A stretch of DNA of 64,000 nucleotides from Wukongibacter sp050859025. Its GTDB lineage: Bacteria > Bacillota > Clostridia > Peptostreptococcales > Caminicellaceae. A program made the position numbers and the translations under genes. The stretch is taken from NCBI RefSeq assembly GCF_050859025.1, contig NZ_CP138200.1, positions 1,426,001 through 1,490,000 of the forward strand. The letters are read 5' to 3'. This document shows, piece after piece, positions 26,731 to 35,527 of this stretch (the first letter of the stretch is position 1; each line of letters starts with the position of its first letter). The notes below the pieces were generated by a model. The model made no database searches, was not told where the DNA came from, and was given only the letters and a program-made list of their open reading frames with translations.

Positions 26731-28851
26731 GTGAAAAAATCAATTTTAGTATTACTATTAATACTTAGTTTTACGACCCAATCCTTTGCAGGAATAAAGG
26801 TAGATGTTGAAGTTAATAAAGACTTAGAAGTAGAAGTGAAAATTGATTCAAGCTATGAAAGAGAACCCATAGCTATACAGGTCTATGACGACGATAGAAG
26901 GTTTTATATTGATCAGAATCTTACAAATAGGGATGGAAGTGCTGAGTTCTATTTTCAGTTAGAAGATGATAAAAAATATGATGGAAAAGTAAACATAGAT
27001 GGAAGGCAGAAAAAGTTCTCTTTTTCAACGGAGGAAGTAGTCCTAGATGACACTGTGTATGTATATATAATGGGATACGAAGGTTTGATTCTTTCAAAGA
27101 CAGAGGTCGAAATTGAAGAGGATGATACGGTAATAGATGTATTGGAAAGGGTATTAGAAGATGAAAACATTAAATATAAGATTAAAAATGGATATGTAAA
27201 AAGCATAGATGGACAATCAGAATTTGATCTAGGGGCTAAAAGCGGATGGATGTTTTCGATCAATGATGAATTTCCTGAAATTGGAGCAGAAAATGCTGAA
27301 GTAGAAGATGGAGATTATATTAAATGGTTATATACAACTGATTTAGGGGTAGATATTGGAGCTGTTACATCAGGTATTCTGATAGAAGATGAGATCCATG
27401 AGGCGTTAGAGAGGGCAAGGGTATTCTTAAAAAGTTCAAGGTTTACAGAAAAGGATATGGTAAAAATAATAAGGGATATAATAGAGCTTGTTAAAGATAA
27501 TTTCTCAGAGCTTGAGACGAGAAATGATGCTGAGGATTTAGTAGACTACACAGGTGATGTCTTGAGAGTTGTTGAAGCAGCAGTGGAGAGAATAGAATCT
27601 GAGAAGTATAAAAAAGAGATAATAGATATTTTAGAAACTCTTTCAGAGTTTCTTATAGAATCATCAGAAGTTATTAAGGAAGAGAATACTAAGAATAGAG
27701 TAGAGAAAGATGCTTCAAAGATTATATCAGTATTATTGAGAGCTACAGCTGGAATGAAAGAAGATAATTATATAGATGATATAATGGATTCTCTAGTTGA
27801 AGTGATTATTAAATTTAATAAGGAAAAGAAATTAGAGCTAGAAATCCCTATTTTAAGTAAAGCAGAAGTAAAGATAAATTTTTCTAAGGGTCTATTAGAA
27901 AATGTTTTTAAGAAGGGTATAGATATAATAGAAATAAAAACTGAAATAGCGTCAATCAATATAGAGTCCGATACCTTTAATAATACAAATAGAAAAAAAG
28001 ATATTTTAATAGAGATAAAGAAAATAGATGAGCTTGAAAATGGTATAGCATTAGTTTTAGAGACAATGATTAATGGGGACAAGATACATAATTTATATGA
28101 ACCAATAGATGTAAGGGTTCCCTATAGCAGTAATGGAGAGAATGAAAAAGATATAGCTGTTTTTCTATTAAGGGATGATGGGATTAAGAAAAAAATAGCT
28201 GCAAAATATGATTTTTCGACTAAATCTGTAGTGTTTATGACTAGTGAGCTGGGGAAATATATCCTTGAGATGTCGGGAAAAAACAAAAAAGAATTTACCG
28301 ATCTAAATGATCACGAGTGGGCAAAGGAAGCCGTAAAGGTTATGGTAGAAAAAGAAATTGTAAATGGTAGAAGCGATACCAAATTCGATCCAAATGCAGA
28401 AATAACTAGGGCAGAATTTGCTACGCTAATTGTTAGAGTATTAGAATATGAGATGAATGATGAGGTAGCAATTCCATTTGAAGATGTAGATGCAAATAGC
28501 TGGTATTATAAGTATATATCAACCGCATACCAAAATGGCCTAATAAATGGAAAGACAGAAAAAGAGTTTGATCCTGAAGGAAGTATAACGAGACAAGAGA
28601 TGACTAAGATAATAGCTAAGGTGTTTAAAAATGAATCCTTTGTTACGAAAGAAGATACAGAATTAGATTCCTTTAAGGATAAGGAGGATATAGCTGTTTG
28701 GGCGAAGAGTGAGTCCGCTCTTGTAGTAAATGAAGGAATAATTACAGGAATGGAAGACGGAAGATTTGCTCCAAAGGAAAAGGCGAACCGTGCTCAGGCT
28801 GTTGTCATGCTTCATAGACTATATAATTTGATAAAAGCTAAAAGCAAATAA
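26731..28851 (+). CDS. S-layer-anchored DUF4430 protein
   Basis: 706 residues, GTG start behind AGGAGTG, signal peptide ending near QSFAGIK. A DUF4430-like domain spans about residues 105-210 (SGWMFSINDEFPEIGA, GDYIKWLYT). A long charged helical stalk (~225-380) and a beta region follow. Three SLH repeats end the protein (about 530-705: FTDLNDHEWAKEAVKVM, ITRAEFATLIVRVL, ITRQEMTKIIAKVF, NRAQAVVMLHRLY). SLH domains bind pyruvylated cell-wall polymers, so this is the wall-anchored member of the exported set. Last gene of the operon. Confidence 0.85.
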   Translation: MKKSILVLLLILSFTTQSFAGIKVDVEVNKDLEVEVKIDSSYEREPIAIQVYDDDRRFYIDQNLTNRDGSAEFYFQLEDDKKYDGKVNIDGRQKKFSFSTEEVVLDDTVYVYIMGYEGLILSKTEVEIEEDDTVIDVLERVLEDENIKYKIKNGYVKSIDGQSEFDLGAKSGWMFSINDEFPEIGAENAEVEDGDYIKWLYTTDLGVDIGAVTSGILIEDEIHEALERARVFLKSSRFTEKDMVKIIRDIIELVKDNFSELETRNDAEDLVDYTGDVLRVVEAAVERIESEKYKKEIIDILETLSEFLIESSEVIKEENTKNRVEKDASKIISVLLRATAGMKEDNYIDDIMDSLVEVIIKFNKEKKLELEIPILSKAEVKINFSKGLLENVFKKGIDIIEIKTEIASINIESDTFNNTNRKKDILIEIKKIDELENGIALVLETMINGDKIHNLYEPIDVRVPYSSNGENEKDIAVFLLRDDGIKKKIAAKYDFSTKSVVFMTSELGKYILEMSGKNKKEFTDLNDHEWAKEAVKVMVEKEIVNGRSDTKFDPNAEITRAEFATLIVRVLEYEMNDEVAIPFEDVDANSWYYKYISTAYQNGLINGKTEKEFDPEGSITRQEMTKIIAKVFKNESFVTKEDTELDSFKDKEDIAVWAKSESALVVNEGIITGMEDGRFAPKEKANRAQAVVMLHRLYNLIKAKSK

Positions 28852-28919
28852 GTGAAGTTTGAACTTCTTGAGAGAAATGAAAAACATATAAAACTTATTA
28901 TAGATAAATAACATTAACA

Positions 28920-28990
28920 AATAATTATTGTGTATTGGATTTTTTACAAATGTACTAAAAAACTCCTTTATTCAATAATTATTTTTTTTG
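28920..28990 (+). terminator. Candidate terminator after the surface-protein operon
   Basis: AATAATTATTG (28920-28930) and CAATAATTATT (28973-28983) form an inverted repeat followed by six T. The loop is long (42 nt), so efficiency is uncertain. Confidence 0.4.
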
Positions 28991-29033
28991 TATTGTATAA
29001 TTTGTACATTTGAGATTATTATCTTTGGAGCTT

Positions 29034-29061
29034 TTGTCAATATATTAGTTTGAGATATTAT
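29034..29061 (+). promoter_or_regulatory. Promoter of the orphan ABC ATPase gene
   Basis: TTGTCA (29034-29039), a 16-bp spacer and TATTAT (29056-29061), 43 bp before the ATG with a strong AGAGGGGGAAG ribosome site between. Confidence 0.45.
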
Positions 29062-29104
29062 AGTAGAATTAAAATATAAATTTCTAAGAGGGGGAAGTAG
29101 TATA

Positions 29105-30208
29105 ATGGCTGGATTAAGTTTAAATAAAATAAACAAGGTTTATCCAAATGGTTTTCACGCTGTTAAGGATTTTAATTTAGAAATAGAGGATAAGGAGTTT
29201 GTAATATTCGTAGGACCATCGGGATGCGGGAAATCTACAACGCTGAGAATGATAGCAGGACTAGAAGAGATATCATCGGGTGAGCTGTATATTGGAGAAA
29301 ATATAGTTAATGATGTGGCACCAAAGGATAGAGATATAGCTATGGTATTCCAAAACTACGCACTATATCCTCATATGACCGTATACGATAATATGGCATT
29401 TGGATTAAAGATGAGAAAAGTACCAAAGGCTGATATAAAAACAAGAGTAGAAGAAGCTGCTAAAGTATTAGGAATAGAGGACTTATTGAAAAGAAAGCCG
29501 AAGCAGCTTTCCGGCGGGCAAAGGCAAAGGGTAGCCTTAGGGAGAGCAATAGTAAGGGAGCCAAAGGTATTCTTAATGGATGAACCACTATCAAATCTAG
29601 ATGCTAAGTTAAGAGTACAAATGAGAGCCGAGCTTAGTAAGCTTCACCAAAAGCTGCAAACAACAATTATTTATGTAACACATGATCAGACAGAGGCTAT
29701 GACAATGGGTACAAGGATAGTCGTTATGAAGGACGGAATAGTACAGCAGGTAGCTGATCCTCAAACAATATATAATCAGCCAGCAAATATGTTCGTTGCA
29801 GGATTTATTGGAAGTCCTCAGATGAATTTCTTAGATGGACAGCTTTACGAGGAAGGTGGAGAGGTTTACTTTAAGTTTAATAATGATTCTGTAAAAATTC
29901 CTAAGGAGAAGGCAGAAGTTTTACGTCAGCATGATGAAATTGGCAAAGAAGTAATTTTAGGGGTAAGACCAGAGGATATAAAAAATGAAGCTATTAAAGC
30001 TTATGAAACTGGAGCTATCAACTCTAAAGTTGAGGTAAAAGAGCAATTAGGATCTGAAACTTATTTATATCTTGATATTGAAGCTAATAAACTCATAGCT
30101 AGGGTCAAGCCTACATTCAATCCTAATATTGGAGATTCGGTTAAATTGTATTTTGATATGGATAAAATCCATATTTTTGATAGGGCCACCGAAAAAGTAG
30201 TATTCTAA
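29105..30208 (+). CDS. Sugar ABC transporter ATPase, MsmX/UgpC/MalK type
   Basis: 367 residues. ABC domain: Walker A VGPSGCGKST, signature LSGGQRQR, Walker B VFLMDEPLSNLDAKL and the H-loop YVTHDQTEAM. The C-terminal third is the regulatory OB-type (TOBE) domain of the MalK/UgpC class (GVRPEDIKNEA, LGSETYLYLDI). No permease or binding protein gene lies nearby, so it probably energises several carbohydrate importers encoded elsewhere, as MsmX does in Bacillus (inference). Confidence 0.9.
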   Translation: MAGLSLNKINKVYPNGFHAVKDFNLEIEDKEFVIFVGPSGCGKSTTLRMIAGLEEISSGELYIGENIVNDVAPKDRDIAMVFQNYALYPHMTVYDNMAFGLKMRKVPKADIKTRVEEAAKVLGIEDLLKRKPKQLSGGQRQRVALGRAIVREPKVFLMDEPLSNLDAKLRVQMRAELSKLHQKLQTTIIYVTHDQTEAMTMGTRIVVMKDGIVQQVADPQTIYNQPANMFVAGFIGSPQMNFLDGQLYEEGGEVYFKFNNDSVKIPKEKAEVLRQHDEIGKEVILGVRPEDIKNEAIKAYETGAINSKVEVKEQLGSETYLYLDIEANKLIARVKPTFNPNIGDSVKLYFDMDKIHIFDRATEKVVF

Positions 30209-30272
30209 TAAGATCTTTAAAAAGGAGCAGACTTACAAAATCATGTTTTGAGTTCGGCTGGAGGTATTTCAG

Positions 30273-30309
30273 AATGAATAAATTTCAAATAATGCAGAAA
30301 TTCTTCATT
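30273..30309. repeat. Dispersed hairpin repeat, type A (second copy)
   Basis: The 37-nt core nearly matches 12829-12865, with the same AATGAAT...AATTTCAAATAA...AGAAATT...TCATT layout. The outer arms (GGTATTTCAGAATG / CATTCTGGAATA) are different, yet still paired. It lies after the ABC ATPase gene. Confidence 0.5.
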
Positions 30310-30352
30310 CTGGAATAATCCGGCTCTTTAACATAAATATCTGAACTAAGAC

Positions 30353-30381
30353 TTGATATATAAGATTAAAAAGGTTATAAT
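30353..30381 (+). promoter_or_regulatory. Promoter of the fructose-bisphosphate aldolase gene
   Basis: TTGATA (30353-30358), exact 17-bp spacer, TATAAT (30376-30381). Transcription would start near 30388, leaving a ~140-nt leader before the aldolase ATG. Confidence 0.75.
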
Positions 30382-30383
30382 AT

Positions 30384-30490
30384 GAGTTGGAAAAAATGGT
30401 TTTAATTCCTTTGACGGGACGCTAAAAGACCATGCGGGCTAATGATATGGAAAATTTGTCCCGGACAAATTTCTGCAACTTCAAAGATAA
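30384..30490 (+). ncRNA. Candidate structured leader of fba, class unknown
   Basis: Within the aldolase leader, GAGTTG (about 30384-30389) can pair with CAACTT (near 30477-30482). GGAAAAAATGGTTTTAATTCC is a self-complementary hairpin. GGGAC (about 30416) can pair with GTCCC, and CCAT with ATGG. AAATTTGTC-CCG-GACAAATTT is a near-perfect hairpin not followed by a T-run. Parts resemble cyclic di-GMP riboswitch text (GGGACGC, GGGCTAA) but the full consensus is missing. I do not assign a class. Confidence 0.4.
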
Positions 30491-30529
30491 ATCTTATAAT
30501 ATAACATATAAACTAAAGGAGGAAATACA

Positions 30530-31387
30530 ATGTTAGTATCAGGAAAACAAATACTTGACCATGCCCATGAAAATGGATATGCAGTTGGAGCATTTAATGT
30601 AAACAACATGGAACAGGTTCATGCAATAATTGAAGCCGCTGAGGAAACAAAATCACCGGTAATAATTCAGGCGAGCCAAGGTGGATTAAAGTATGCTGGA
30701 GTGGAGTACATATCAGCAATGGCAAGGGTGGCCGCTAAAAACGCTTCAGTACCAGTAGCACTTCATCTGGATCATGGTACAGATTTTAAACAAATAATGT
30801 TATGTCTAAGAAATGGGTTTACATCTGTGATGATAGATGCTTCACATTATGAGCTAGAAGAAAATATTAGAAGGACAAAGCAAGTTATAGATATGGCTCA
30901 TGCCGTAGGAGTTTCAGTTGAAGCTGAACTTGGTAAAATAGGCGGAGTAGAAGACGATATAGCAGTTGATGAGAGGGATGCAACCTATACTGATCCAGAC
31001 GAAGCTGAAAGATTTGTAAAGGAGACAGGGGTAGATTACCTAGCTATAGCAGTTGGGACAGCTCATGGACCATATAAGGGTGAGCCGAAGCTTGATTTCG
31101 ATAGAATAAAGGTTATAAAAGAGAGGCTTAATATGCCAATCGTTTTACATGGATCTTCGGGTGTGCCTGAAGAAAGTATAAAGAAGGCAGTTAGTCTTGG
31201 TATAAACAAGATAAATATAGATACTGATATTAGAATGGCCTTCCACAAGGCAGTCAAAGAGTTTGTAAAAGAGAATCCAGATGTATATGATCCAAGAAAG
31301 ATAGTAGGACCAGCTAGAAATGCAATGAAGGAAGTAATTGCTGAGAAAATGAATATGTTTGGTTCAGTAGGGAAAGCTTGGAGATAA
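30530..31387 (+). CDS. fba: Fructose-1,6-bisphosphate aldolase, class II
   Basis: 285 residues, glycolytic/gluconeogenic zinc aldolase. Conserved blocks: ALHLDHGTDF (zinc His), AVGTAHGPYKGEP, VLHGSSGVPEE and INIDTDIRMAFHKA. The last is typical of fructose-bisphosphate rather than tagatose-bisphosphate enzymes. AAAGGAGG ribosome site, own promoter and own terminator, so a single-gene transcript. It is a paralogue of the aldolase at 13449. Confidence 0.93.
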   Translation: MLVSGKQILDHAHENGYAVGAFNVNNMEQVHAIIEAAEETKSPVIIQASQGGLKYAGVEYISAMARVAAKNASVPVALHLDHGTDFKQIMLCLRNGFTSVMIDASHYELEENIRRTKQVIDMAHAVGVSVEAELGKIGGVEDDIAVDERDATYTDPDEAERFVKETGVDYLAIAVGTAHGPYKGEPKLDFDRIKVIKERLNMPIVLHGSSGVPEESIKKAVSLGINKINIDTDIRMAFHKAVKEFVKENPDVYDPRKIVGPARNAMKEVIAEKMNMFGSVGKAWR

Positions 31388-31403
31388 ATATTTAGATAGC
31401 AGG

Positions 31404-31435
31404 GAGAGGATAGACTTAATATCCTCTCTTTTTTT
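31404..31435 (+). terminator. Rho-independent terminator of fba
   Basis: GAGAGGATA (31404-31412) with TATCCTCTC (31420-31428), then a run of T to 31435. Confidence 0.9.
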
Positions 31436-31637
31436 AAAGTATGGCAGGAGCTTTTAGTGTTTTGCAAAATCTCTGTTAATTTATTGAAAGATAAGTGAAA
31501 GAGTTTGGCTTTAAGATGCTTATTATAGATATCATATTGAGACTAAATATAATTCCAATATGATATAATATGTAATATTAGATTCAATGCGTATAATTAA
31601 TGAAGTGTTGATGACGCTTAAGGTAGGTGGTTTGCTT

Positions 31638-32687
31638 ATGGATATGAGAAAAATAAAACATCTATTTTCTAGGTTTCAAAATATAATTGACGATGAAATT
31701 AGTCTCATGGATGATAGAGGATATGTAATAGACAGTTCGAATCCTGAAAAGGTTGGGGACTACGATACAGTCTGTAGCTTCATAGAGATTGATAATGAGA
31801 TTCTATCAATGAATGATAAACTATACTACTCAATTCATACCAACTATGGAAATGTCCTAATAATCTCAATTAATGGAAATAGAGTTGAAAACAGAAGATT
31901 GTTACAACTAATAGCATTATTCCTGTCGGAAAATTTAAACAACATGACAAAAGAAGACTTTTTTAAAGGAGTTATTCAAAAAGAATTTAATCATGATGAA
32001 ATAAGAGAACTCAGTAGTAAATTTGATTTAGAATTTGATTCAATGGCAAATGCAATTGTAATTAGACTTTCAGAAGAAATTATTGATGAAGCCTACAGTG
32101 TAATAACAAGCATGTATCCAGAGGAAATATTAATTAGGTTAAATAGTAACACACTAATCTTCATTGAAATAATAAATAGTGATCATGATTATGAAGATTT
32201 AGAACAGAGTATTTATGATACGATTTTTTCTGAACTTCTATATGAAGCAAATATTGGTGTTGGAGTCGTTGCACAGAATTTGAGCTACCTTCATGAGTCG
32301 TATGAAAAAGCAAAGCTATTAATTGAGCTGGGGATTAGATTTACTGATAGTAAGAAAATATACTACTATAATGACTTACTGCTTCCTATACTGATTGATA
32401 ATATAGATGAATCTAAATTAAAAGAAATACTGGATTGTACAAATAGTAATGTAAAAAGTATGCTATTAGATAAGGAGCTTTTTTTAACATCAACAAAATT
32501 TTTAGAAAATAACCTTAATATAAGTGATACAGCGAGGAAGCTGTATGTTCATCGAAACACACTAATTTATAGACTAAATAAGATTCAAAATATAACTGGT
32601 CTAGATTTAAGAAGCCTAAATGATGCAATAAAATTTAATATATTAATGGTTGGATATAAATTTTTGAAAATGAATAGTTCAGATTAG
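31638..32687 (+). CDS. PucR/CdaR-type transcriptional regulator
   Basis: 349 residues from ATG 31638, 7 nt after AGGTGG. The open frame runs back to 31587 without a site. The N-terminal ~100 residues look like a small sensory fold (ISLMDDRGYVIDSSNPEKVGD). The middle part is a GGDEF-like/CdaR region. The C-terminus is the PucR-type helix-turn-helix: NNLNISDTARKLYVHRNTLIYRLNKI. Such proteins often respond to sugar acids or nitrogen compounds. The target is unknown, and no linked operon is obvious. Confidence 0.8.
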   Translation: MDMRKIKHLFSRFQNIIDDEISLMDDRGYVIDSSNPEKVGDYDTVCSFIEIDNEILSMNDKLYYSIHTNYGNVLIISINGNRVENRRLLQLIALFLSENLNNMTKEDFFKGVIQKEFNHDEIRELSSKFDLEFDSMANAIVIRLSEEIIDEAYSVITSMYPEEILIRLNSNTLIFIEIINSDHDYEDLEQSIYDTIFSELLYEANIGVGVVAQNLSYLHESYEKAKLLIELGIRFTDSKKIYYYNDLLLPILIDNIDESKLKEILDCTNSNVKSMLLDKELFLTSTKFLENNLNISDTARKLYVHRNTLIYRLNKIQNITGLDLRSLNDAIKFNILMVGYKFLKMNSSD

Positions 32688-33025
32688 AAAAATCTTAAAA
32701 AATGTATCCTCAGCCTTAAATATTTATAATTTCATATGTATTATAAAAAAGAGATTCAGGTCGAATGTCTTTTTTATTTTTTTGTTTTCGAGAAAATTAT
32801 TACTTTGCTTAATGCAATAAATTAAAATACCGAATTTGAAGTATTCAGCTAAAGTTATTGAAATTAGCGGAGCTAGAATAGATTTTATTTTTATGAATCT
32901 ATTCATTAAAAAAAGAAACCTTAATAGTGGAAAGATAGTGATTGGTATAAAGACAATGTATGAAAGCTTATTAAAAAATTCAAGGGTTTATTCTATAAAA
33001 TGAATTCTTTAATCTGAAACACACA

Positions 33026-33062
33026 GGGGCTAAGCTCATAAAAGTTTTTATGAGAGAGCCCC
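33026..33062. repeat. Dispersed hairpin repeat, type B (copy 1)
   Basis: GGGGCTAAGCTCATAAAA pairs with TTTTATGAGAGAGCCCC. It is preceded by CTGAAACAC. The same layout occurs at 36842-36880. Confidence 0.6.
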
Positions 33063-33300
33063 TTATGTTTTGTTTGAAAATGGATGAGCTTAACTTCAAT
33101 ATTTACAGTATATATGGGAATCATAGTATCGAAAAAGAAACTATATAACTTTTAAGACACTACAATACAAAAATAATACAATAAAACAAAAAAGTGCGTA
33201 CTTGCATATAAGAAAGAGTTTGGTTAGAATTATATCAAGTAAAAGAATTGAAAAAATTATAACAAAGATGTCGACATTATTACAATTAATATTAGCTAAT

Positions 33301-33404
33301 TATAGAGAGTTCCAAGTAAATCTTAATTTATACATATCAAAATATCCGATGTTTTTTAGGATTTTTGATGTATATAAATTAAAGTTTTGACTGGAATCTC
33401 TATA
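33301..33404. repeat. 104-bp palindromic repeat element, copy 1
   Basis: TATAGAG at one end and CTCTATA at the other. The arms (TTAATTTATACAT-like and TGTATATAAATTAAAG) are complementary over most of the length. Same length as the copies at 48908, 53070 and 58959. The centre is of the ATCC...GGAT subfamily shared, inverted, with copy 3. Confidence 0.85.
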
Positions 33405-33504
33405 TTATAAGAACAGATTAAAAAAACATAAGTATATAAATATTAAAAAAATTAGAAATTGATGTATAAGTTAAATTGAAATTTAATATTTAGGAGGTAA
33501 GTAA

Positions 33505-34644
33505 ATGAACTTTGAATTGACCAAAGAGCAAAAGTTAGTAGTACAGGCGGTTAGAGAATTTGCAGAGAATGAAGTAAAGCCCATAGCTGCAGAAGCTGAC
33601 CAAACAGGGATTTTCCCAATAGAGAAGTATAAGAAGATGGGAACTATGGGACTTATAGGTTTACCTTACTCAACAGATTATGAAGGAGCAGGTGGAGATT
33701 ATTTATCATATATACTTGCTGTTGAAGAAATATCAAAGGCAGATGGTTCCTTAGGAATTTCTTATTCAGTACAAACATCTCTTTGTATGGGTGCAATAAA
33801 TAGCTTTGGTACTGAAGAACAAAAACAAAAGTATCTTCCAGATCTTTGTACTTGTAGAAAAATTGGGTCTTTTGGATTAACGGAGCCAAATGCAGGAACA
33901 GACGCTTCAGGAGTCCAAACGATTGCAGTAAAAGATGGAGATCATTATGTACTTAATGGACAAAAGTGTTTTATAACAAATAGTCCAATTGCAGATACAT
34001 TTGTAATATTTGCTATGACAGACAGAAGCAAAGGGACTAAAGGAATTTCAGCATTCATAGTAGAAAAGGAATATCCTGGAATATCAATAGGAAAAATTGA
34101 AGATAAGATGGGAATCAGATCTTCCCAAGTTGGAGAGGTTGTTCTTGAAGATTGTAGAGTACCGGCAGAAAACTTGCTTGGTAGAGAGGGGAAAGGCTTT
34201 GGTATAGCAATGAAGACCCTTGATGGAGGAAGAATTGGTGTAGCTGCTCAGGCCTTAGGAATAGCAGAAGGTGCTTTAGAAGAGACAATTGCATACATGA
34301 AGGAAAGAAAGCAATTTGGAAAGCAGCTTTACAAGTTCCAGTACTTGGCCTTTAGAATGGCTGATTTAAAGGCGAGAATCGAGCAAGCAAGATATCTTGT
34401 ATATAAGGCTGCTATGGATAAGAATGATGGAAAGCCATACTCAGTATCAGCAGCATTAGCAAAAATGACTGCATCTGACTGTGCTATGTATGTAACAACA
34501 AATTGTGTACAAATGCTAGGAGGATATGGATTCATTAAGGAATATCCAATAGAGAGAATGATGAGAGATGCTAAGATCACTCAAATCTACGAAGGAACAA
34601 ACGAAGTTCAAAGAATGGTAATTTCCGGAGCTATGTTCAGATAA
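33505..34644 (+). CDS. bcd: Short-chain acyl-CoA (butyryl-CoA) dehydrogenase
   Basis: 379 residues, FAD-dependent. Conserved acyl-CoA dehydrogenase blocks: SFGLTEPNAGTDASG, KCFITNSPIADTFVIFAM, GGYGFIKEYPIERMMRDAK and IYEGTNEVQR, the last with the catalytic Glu near residue 363. Reduces crotonyl-CoA to butyryl-CoA, with electrons exchanged through the EtfAB encoded directly downstream. That trio is typical of bifurcating Bcd-Etf. Crotonase, hydroxybutyryl-CoA dehydrogenase and thiolase genes are not in this window, so another acyl-CoA substrate is possible. Confidence 0.88.
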   Translation: MNFELTKEQKLVVQAVREFAENEVKPIAAEADQTGIFPIEKYKKMGTMGLIGLPYSTDYEGAGGDYLSYILAVEEISKADGSLGISYSVQTSLCMGAINSFGTEEQKQKYLPDLCTCRKIGSFGLTEPNAGTDASGVQTIAVKDGDHYVLNGQKCFITNSPIADTFVIFAMTDRSKGTKGISAFIVEKEYPGISIGKIEDKMGIRSSQVGEVVLEDCRVPAENLLGREGKGFGIAMKTLDGGRIGVAAQALGIAEGALEETIAYMKERKQFGKQLYKFQYLAFRMADLKARIEQARYLVYKAAMDKNDGKPYSVSAALAKMTASDCAMYVTTNCVQMLGGYGFIKEYPIERMMRDAKITQIYEGTNEVQRMVISGAMFR

Positions 34645-34672
34645 TATAAAAGGTAATGAGGAGGGGTAAATA

Positions 34673-35452
34673 ATGAATATCGTTGTTTGTGTAAAACAAG
34701 TTCCAGATACAAATGAAGTTAAGATAGATCCAGTAAAAGGAACCCTTATAAGAAGTGGCGTCCCATCAATTATCAATCCAGATGATAAAAATGCTTTGGA
34801 AGAGGCTCTAAGATTGAAGGATGAATTTGGAGCAAAGGTTACTGTAATCACTATGGGACCTCCACAGGCAGAAGCTGTATTAAGAGAGTCAATTGCTATG
34901 GGTGCTGATGATGCAATTTTAATTACTGATAGGGCCTTTGCAGGGGCGGATACATTAGCAACTTCACATGCTTTAGCAGGGGCACTTAGAAAGATAGACC
35001 ATGATATAGTATTTGCAGGGAGACAGGCGATAGATGGTGATACTGCTCAAGTTGGACCAGGAATTGCAGAACACTTAGGATATCCTCAAGTTACTTATGT
35101 TGAAGAAGTAGCAGTTGGAGAAGATTCATTAAAAGTAAGAAGAGCATTAGAAGATGGATATGAAATGTTAGAAATTAAAACACCTTGCCTTCTAACAGCA
35201 ATTGATACATTAAATGAACCAAGATATATGAACATGAGAAATATCTTTACTACATTCGAAAAGGAAATAAAGGTTTGGAGTGCAGAGGATATAGATGTAG
35301 ATAAATCACTTCTAGGACTGAGTGGATCACCAACCAAGGTATTTAAATCTATGACTAAAGAAGCAAAGGGCAAAGGTAAAGTAGTTGAATTACAACCAAA
35401 GGAAGCAGCAGCTTTTGCACTATCAAAGTTAAAGGAGAAATATTACATTTAG
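34673..35452 (+). CDS. etfB: Electron transfer flavoprotein beta subunit
   Basis: 259 residues. NIVVCVKQVPDTNEVKID is the classic EtfB start. FAGRQAIDGDTAQVGPGIAEHLG and the AIDTLNEPRYMNMRNI segment are nucleotide-binding regions. Partner of EtfA, carrying electrons between Bcd and NADH/ferredoxin. 28 bp after bcd with a GAGGAGGGG ribosome site. Confidence 0.93.
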   Translation: MNIVVCVKQVPDTNEVKIDPVKGTLIRSGVPSIINPDDKNALEEALRLKDEFGAKVTVITMGPPQAEAVLRESIAMGADDAILITDRAFAGADTLATSHALAGALRKIDHDIVFAGRQAIDGDTAQVGPGIAEHLGYPQVTYVEEVAVGEDSLKVRRALEDGYEMLEIKTPCLLTAIDTLNEPRYMNMRNIFTTFEKEIKVWSAEDIDVDKSLLGLSGSPTKVFKSMTKEAKGKGKVVELQPKEAAAFALSKLKEKYYI

Positions 35453-35527
35453 ATAATCAACTTAAAGGATTAATAAATTTCAATTATTAATGTTGGTTAT
35501 CCATAATAGAACTAGGAGGGATAAGGA

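Larger units (their letters stand above)
32688..33504. other. Long gene-free stretch holding two dispersed repeats
   Basis: About 800 bp of AT-rich DNA between the regulator gene and bcd. Contains the type B hairpin (33026-33062) and a copy of the 104-bp palindrome (33301-33404). A 62-codon open frame at 33202-33390 runs through the palindrome and lacks a ribosome site, so I do not call it. The AGGAGGTAAGTAA site at 33491 belongs to bcd. Confidence 0.6.

Noticed and set aside
30384..30490. Cyclic di-GMP riboswitch
   Set aside because: Only short pieces (GGGACGC, GGGCTAA) match. The conserved receptor and tetraloop-receptor parts are missing.
33202..33390. 62-codon open frame
   Set aside because: No ribosome site, and its second half is the 104-bp palindromic repeat.
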